64,000 nt of DNA from Balaenoptera acutorostrata (taxonomy: Eukaryota > Chordata > Mammalia > Artiodactyla > Balaenopteridae): NCBI RefSeq assembly GCF_949987535.1, contig NC_080069.1, forward strand, positions 49,590,391-49,654,390. The letters are read 5' to 3'. Below, in pieces: positions 60,001-64,000 of this stretch. Within the stretch, counting starts at the first letter, position 1; every line of letters begins with the position of its first letter. The notes under the pieces were generated by a model. The model was not told the DNA's origin and made no database searches. It saw nothing but the letters and a program-made list of their open reading frames with translations. The translations under genes were made by a program, and so were the position numbers.

Positions 60001-63000
60001 ATTTGTGTGCCAGTTTCTGTGCAGTTTCTGTGTAATTATGGTTACATTTCTTTTGGATATATATCCAGGAATGAAATTTCTGCATCATATGGCAACTTTA
60101 TAAGGAACTACAAACCGTTTTCCAAACCAGCTGCACTATTTTATATTCCTACTAGCACTCTATGGGAGTTCAGTTCCTTTACATCCTTGCTAACACCTGA
60201 ATTGCTTTGTGAGCAGTTAGAACAAGAGCTAACCTTTGCTTTTTCAGTGTAATTATCATAGTATTCTTTAAAATTAGCCTGTTTTTAAACTGCATTTTAA
60301 ACAATTGCATTAGAAAGTATAAAAAGGAAACCTACTTGAATAATATAGTTAGGGATTTTCCTGAGGAAATGACTTTTAAATTGATACCTGAGTTTGTTGA
60401 TCTTGGGAGTATAGAGTGATGGGGAAGTGGGGAAGAAAGACTCTCCTAGACAGAAGAACAGTGTGTACAAAAGCCCTGCCTGTATGAAATGAAGGGAGAA
60501 CACCTTATGTTTGAGTAGTTCAGACAAGGTCGTTGTGTTTGGAACACAATGAGTATGAAGGACCTAATAGACTATATTACCCTAAGAACAGTGGGAAGTC
60601 ATTGACAGCTTATATCAGTAAATAGGAAGGATGAGTATATGTGCATTTTATAAAATCCATTTTGGTGACAGTATACAAAACAGATTGGCAAGACCTCAGA
60701 TTAGATGTAGGGAGTCCAGTTAAGTGCTACAGATAATCTAGGCAAAAAGAGGATGGTACCTTGGATCAGGATTATGGCAGTAGATTTGGAGAGACTGGAT
60801 AGATTTGGGAGATAGGAGGTAAAATTGATTGAAATGTCTTAAATTACTTGCCTGCTTTGAATATCATTAGATATATAACAGTTTTTAAAATGATACAGAC
60901 TTCCCTGGTGGCCCAGTGGCTGAGAATCCATCTTCCAATGCAGGGGACACGGGTTTGATCCCTGGTTGGGGAACCAAGATCCCACATGCCGCGGGGCAAC
61001 TAAGCCTGCGCGCTGCAACTACTGAGCCCATGCGCCTCAACTAGAGAGCCTGCGCGCTGCAAACTACAGAGCCCGTGTGCTGTAACTAAGACCCAATGCC
61101 ACCAAAAATAAATAAATAAATAAATAAATAAATATTTTTTAAAAAGAAATCTTTATTTTAAAAAATGACAATAGCTTCTGGTAAGCAATGATACTTTATT
61201 ATATAATATTTGTGGTTTATAACATTTTTGCTGCTATCCCATTTCTTTTTATGAATTAAGAAGAATGACAACGCATACATAAAATTCTTGGGTGAATTGT
61301 CTACTGGAGGAATATCGTATTCCACAAGTCTAAAATTGTAGGAAATCATTCAGTATTGAGTATATTTTCATTTGTGTGTCCTAAGATATTATCTCTTCAC
61401 TTTTTCTCAATTTATTGATAATTACAGAGTGGAGAGTAACTTCAAAGAATACTGAGCAATTAAATAATCTTTCCTATGGTTTTAAATAAATAATTTGTGC
61501 AAAAAAAGAATTTGGAAATGTTTAATGAAGATTTTATTAAATGAAAATGTATGACATTATAGACATATTTCTATTGTTTAATGGTTCTTTATCTCTTTTA
61601 ATTTTAGGAAGCCAAATATCTTTTGCCAACTCTGGAAAAAGAGTTATTCTTGGCAGAGCACAGTGACCTTGAAGAAGGTGGATTAGACCTGACTGTGGCA
61701 TTAAAACCAGTTAGTTTCTATATATCAGACAAAAAAGAAATGCTTCAGCAGTGTTTCTGTATCATAGGAGAGAAGAAGTTACAGAAGATGCTTCCTGATG
61801 TGTTAAAGGTACTTCATTACATACATTATCAGGCTATCCACATATACAGAAATATACAAACACTTTTTTTATAGCAATCATTTTACTTAATGGAAATTAT
61901 AATTGGATGTTTTCAACTAATATGAGCTACTTCAAAAAGATATAAAGAAGGGATTTTGTAGAACCGTAAATGGCTTTGTCTATTTAAAAATTTGCCAGGA
62001 AGAAATAGGGTACTTTACTATATTTAGGTAAGGAATTTTTTGACCTTCTGGAAATTATTCTATTAAATACAGGCAGTTTAAGTAACTAAGTTAGAGGTAT
62101 ACTGATTCTTTCTGGTGCTTTAAGAAGTAGAGTACTGCTGTGTAACAGTATGCAATGATAGTTGGTAATAGCCTATATTTCATTAAATTCATAAATGTTT
62201 TCATATATTTATCTCTGAAAATTATTCAGGGAAATACATGGTATTCTAATTTTACAGATGTGGAAAAAAAGCCGTGGACAAGTTAAGCCCAACATCATAT
62301 ATATCTAAGATGTATGGAACTAGGACTTGAATATTTAAGCCTTTAGAGGTATTACCTAACATAAGTAGGCTGCTATTAAGAATATCTGGGCACCTACTTA
62401 TTCTTCAGTTTGTTCTTTCATAATAAACATGACTTTATATATCCAAATCAAAACTCTATAAATTATAATGTTTACATGTTAACTGGCAGGTCTTCACATT
62501 TCATCCCAGAAAAAAATTTATGTGACTTTTAATTTGTTTTACTGTAGGATTTTGCTTAGCAGACTTTCTTTTTTTAAATGGTTGCTGTTTTCTAGTTTAC
62601 ATTGGTGCTGTGTTATATAAATGCATTTTTTAAAATGTCATTTTCTTTAGAACTGTTCAATAGAAGAAATTAAAAAACTGTGCCAGGAACAGTTAGAGCT
62701 CCTGTCTGAAAAAAAAATCTTGAAGATTCTTGAGGGTAAGAATGCGTATTTCTACCTTCTGGTAACTTAGTGGTTAATACTATACTTAGCATAAATCCTG
62801 AGGTATTCTTTTTTTTTTTTTTTTTTTAACTTGACTGTTACTTTAATTTTATTATTGGGTAATCACTGAGTATTTTTACCTCTGTACAGAAATATAGTTT
62901 ACATATCAGAATAGCATCTCAGGAATGGACTTTTTGATGTATGTATGGTTTCTCCAAATCAGTTGTGTAGGTAAGAACATTAAGTTTGTGCACAATAAAA

Positions 63001-63706
63001 AAATGAAATAAAAAATGTTTACCCAAAATGCTATAAAAAAATTACTTATTGAGAAGGCAAAGCCTTCTCTTAAAATATTTTAAAATTTTCTGCTTTATAT
63101 TCTTACTGCTTTTAATTATCTGTTGAATACCATTTCTGCTCTAATAAGTCCCAAATGCAGAGTTAGAAGAATTGCCAACATTTATCTGTCTGCCTGAAGT
63201 AAGACTCTTCTTTGTATATATTACCTGTAGAATTTTGGATTTTAAAGCTTTTCTTTTTGGACTCTACAAGGATATTAGCATTAGCATTACAAGAGAAGGA
63301 ACAAAAAAATGGAGGATTTCAATTTCCAGAGATAACATCTTTTTTAAATGTAAAATGGTAATAGATGTATACATGTGTGTATAGTTTGTAAGTATTATAT
63401 GTACACACATTCTTGCTTATATATATTTTGTACATTTATAAAATAGATAAAGGGAAGGCAATGACAAATACCTAATAAGGCATTTTAAATATAAGCAATT
63501 AAAAATGTCATCTTTCAGCAACTCTCAAGTTTTTTAATCGTCACTTTATACATGACACTTTCTGTATAATGATTAAATCACTCTGACATTCTATGAGCAT
63601 GCTTTCTATTTTTTTTATGTCATTCATAAGGTGACAATGGTATGGACTCTGATATGGAAGAAGAGGCAGATGATGGCTCTAAGATGGGATCTGATTTAGT
63701 TAGTCA
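56792..63706 (+). CDS. CAAP1: CAAP1, caspase activity and apoptosis inhibitor 1 (5' part, runs off the right edge)
   Basis: Join of 56792-57097, 61608-61808, 62651-62735, 63631-63706, continuing past the window. These 668 nt encode 222 codons plus two bases; human CAAP1 (C9orf82) is about 361 residues. The start is MTGKKSSREKRRKRSGQE, a basic lysine/arginine stretch, then a Ser/Gly/Cys low-complexity region (about 30-85), a conserved core (LPTLEKELFLAEHSDLEEGG, VSFYISDKKEMLQQCF, IGEKKLQKMLPDVLK), and an acidic segment (MDSDMEEEADDGS). The family is reported to restrain caspase-10 and intrinsic apoptosis; no catalytic motif is visible. PLAA lies about 10.5 kb upstream on the same strand, as in human. 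Confidence 0.95.
57440..57560 (-). repeat. MIR SINE, antisense
   Basis: 'gatgagaaaattgaggctca', 'aaagaggttaaggaagtc', 'cacagtcacagtttgttaa' is the MIR core reversed. Confidence 0.7.
57742..57868 (-). mobile_element. 5'-truncated L1 3' end with target duplication
   Basis: The block 'attggagtatagttgattta', 'gtgttagtttcaggtgtaca', 'gcaaagtgcttcagttatac' is the antisense 3' end of a family common in cetartiodactyl genomes. The duplication cagccctga occurs on both sides (about 57732 and 57869). Confidence 0.75.
57907..58238 (-). mobile_element. CHR-type tRNA-Glu SINE, antisense
   Basis: 'ggctgtgttgggtcttcg' to 'ccaccagggaagtcc'; a ttctttttaa-type duplication flanks it. Confidence 0.93.
59170..60240 (-). 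repeat. L1 3' region, antisense, split by a SINE
   Basis: 59170-59432 (tttatagagatataattcac, gtggtgcaaccatcactg) and 59736-60240 (tctgggcattttatatgaat, gctgaataatatttcattg, tttccaacttttggctatta) are well-known L1 antisense sequence from the end of ORF2 and the 3' UTR. No long open frame remains. Confidence 0.85.
59433..59735 (-). mobile_element. CHR-type tRNA-Glu SINE, antisense
   Basis: 'ggctgcgttgggtcttcg' to 'gccaccagggaagtcccc'. A ctctgtagatt/ctctatagact duplication flanks it. Confidence 0.93.
60380..60880 (-). repeat. L2 LINE fragment, antisense
   Basis: 'gaagtcattgacagcttat', 'aggaaggatgagtatatg', 'agataatctaggcaaaaag', 'ttggatcaggattatggcag' follow the antisense L2 order. Confidence 0.6.
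60898..61134 (+). mobile_element. CHR-type tRNA SINE, variant body
   Basis: 'gacttccctggtggcccagt' start, a degenerate B box (gggtttgatccc), a body shorter than the usual class (about 240 bp) and a long (AAAT)n tail. A diverged or older subfamily. Confidence 0.9.
61608..61808 (+). CDS. CAAP1: CAAP1 coding exon 2
   Basis: 67 codons, phase 0 on both sides. Acceptor AATTTTAG|GAAGCC and donor TTAAAG|GTACTT. It starts EAKYLLPTLEKELFLAEHSD and ends KKLQKMLPDVLK. This is the conserved core of the protein. Confidence 0.95.
61809..62650 (+). other. CAAP1: CAAP1 intron 2
   Basis: AT-rich, with a MIR-like antisense stretch at about 62200-62345 (ttttacagatgtgg, tatggaactaggacttgaa). No other element was recognised; intron 3 (62736-63630) likewise shows only AT-rich DNA and a long poly-T at 62808-62828. 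Confidence 0.5.
62651..62735 (+). CDS. CAAP1: CAAP1 coding exon 3
   Basis: 28 codons plus one base. Acceptor TTTCTTTAG|AACTG and donor TTGAGG|GTAAG. It codes for NCSIEEIKKLCQEQLELLSE and KKILKILEG, likely a helical, coiled-coil-like segment. Confidence 0.94.
63631..63706 (+). CDS. CAAP1: CAAP1 coding exon 4 (last in window)
   Basis: Phase 1 to 2. Acceptor CATTCATAAG|GTGAC and donor AGTCA|GTAAGT. It codes for DNGMDSDMEEEADDGSKMGS then DLVS and two bases of Gln. Next exons are outside the window. Confidence 0.93.
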
Positions 63707-64000
63707 GTAAGTTAAAAACTTCCATTTTTATTTCAGAATTTCTTTGTTATCCCTTTGGTGATTTCTTACCTCAAGAATGTGATTGTTTTTCTGTGTTATA
63801 TTTATATAAAGTGATTCAACAATGTTGGATTGATTTTTTTACTTGTAATGATTAGTCTTTTTGGTATATATGAGAATGAAGTTAATTGCTTTCAGGATTA
63901 AGATGATTTTCTTAAACTACTGCTCAGATATAGGACTGCAACAATGCCAACCTCAAGCAGAATCACATTTCTCATTTGGAATTTGAATATACGTATCACT
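63707..64000 (+). other. CAAP1: CAAP1 intron 4 (partial)
   Basis: AT-rich; no exon or repeat identified before the window ends. Confidence 0.6.

Larger units (their letters stand above)
57098..61607 (+). other. CAAP1: CAAP1 intron 1
   Basis: A 4.5-kb intron. In order it holds: MIR antisense (57440-57560), an L1 end with target duplication (57742-57868), a SINE (57907-58238), an L1 antisense split by a SINE (59170-60240), L2 antisense (60380-60880) and a SINE (60898-61134). Confidence 0.75.

Noticed and set aside
59953..60252. 99-codon open frame after CAAP1 exon 1
   Set aside because: It is antisense L1 3' sequence; no relation to CAAP1.
63172..63384. 70-codon frame between CAAP1 exons 3 and 4
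   Set aside because: Exons 3 and 4 join in phase and match the known protein without it, and no good splice borders flank it.

Overview
The window is mammalian nuclear DNA, almost certainly from a cetacean (whale or dolphin). About a dozen tRNA-Glu-derived SINEs of the CHR type are present: ten of roughly 280-360 bp, one of about 240 bp and two short ones of about 120-145 bp. They show the typical A-box and B-box promoter, a (AAAT)n tail and often crisp target-site duplications. No BovB or Bov-tA element, pig PRE-1 element or primate Alu was recognised. The species call is an inference from repeats. The gene content and order match the human 9p21.2 block IFT74 - PLAA - CAAP1.

Layout. (1) 1-7.9 kb: the 5' end of IFT74 on the minus strand. 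Its first coding exon lies at 2839-2958 and a CpG island at about 7.33-7.96 kb probably holds its noncoding first exon; the rest of IFT74 lies to the left of the window. (2) 8.7-9.4 kb: an LTR-like retroviral remnant between the two divergent promoters. (3) 9.64-46.2 kb: the whole of PLAA on the plus strand. All 14 coding exons can be placed with GT/AG borders and matching phases, giving 2391 nt or 796 codons plus stop. (4) 46.3-56.5 kb: intergenic DNA made mostly of old and young repeats. (5) 56.5-64 kb: a CpG-island promoter and the first four coding exons of CAAP1 on the plus strand, about 222 of roughly 361 codons; the gene runs off the right edge.

The genes are neighbours but not a pathway. 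IFT74 is a core subunit of the ciliary IFT-B train. PLAA is the ubiquitin- and p97/VCP-binding adaptor related to yeast Doa1/Ufd3. CAAP1 is a reported modulator of caspase activity. PLAA and IFT74 are divergent and may share regulation: a ZNF143-type site sits in the PLAA CpG island. CAAP1 has a textbook ETS/CRE composite element.

Between exons the sequence is dominated by L1 3' ends, L2, MIR, MER5-like and other old repeats plus the young SINEs. The most notable non-gene items are: a decayed hAT-type transposase in PLAA intron 7; a MIR split by about 1 kb of unclassified DNA in intron 10; two near-perfect hairpins (intron 9 and upstream of CAAP1); a SINE that landed about 26 bp past a PLAA splice donor; and an in-frame upstream ATG in the PLAA leader. 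I found no sign of a previously undescribed multi-gene system; this is an ordinary vertebrate locus. Repeat family names are from memory of consensus sequences and their edges are approximate.
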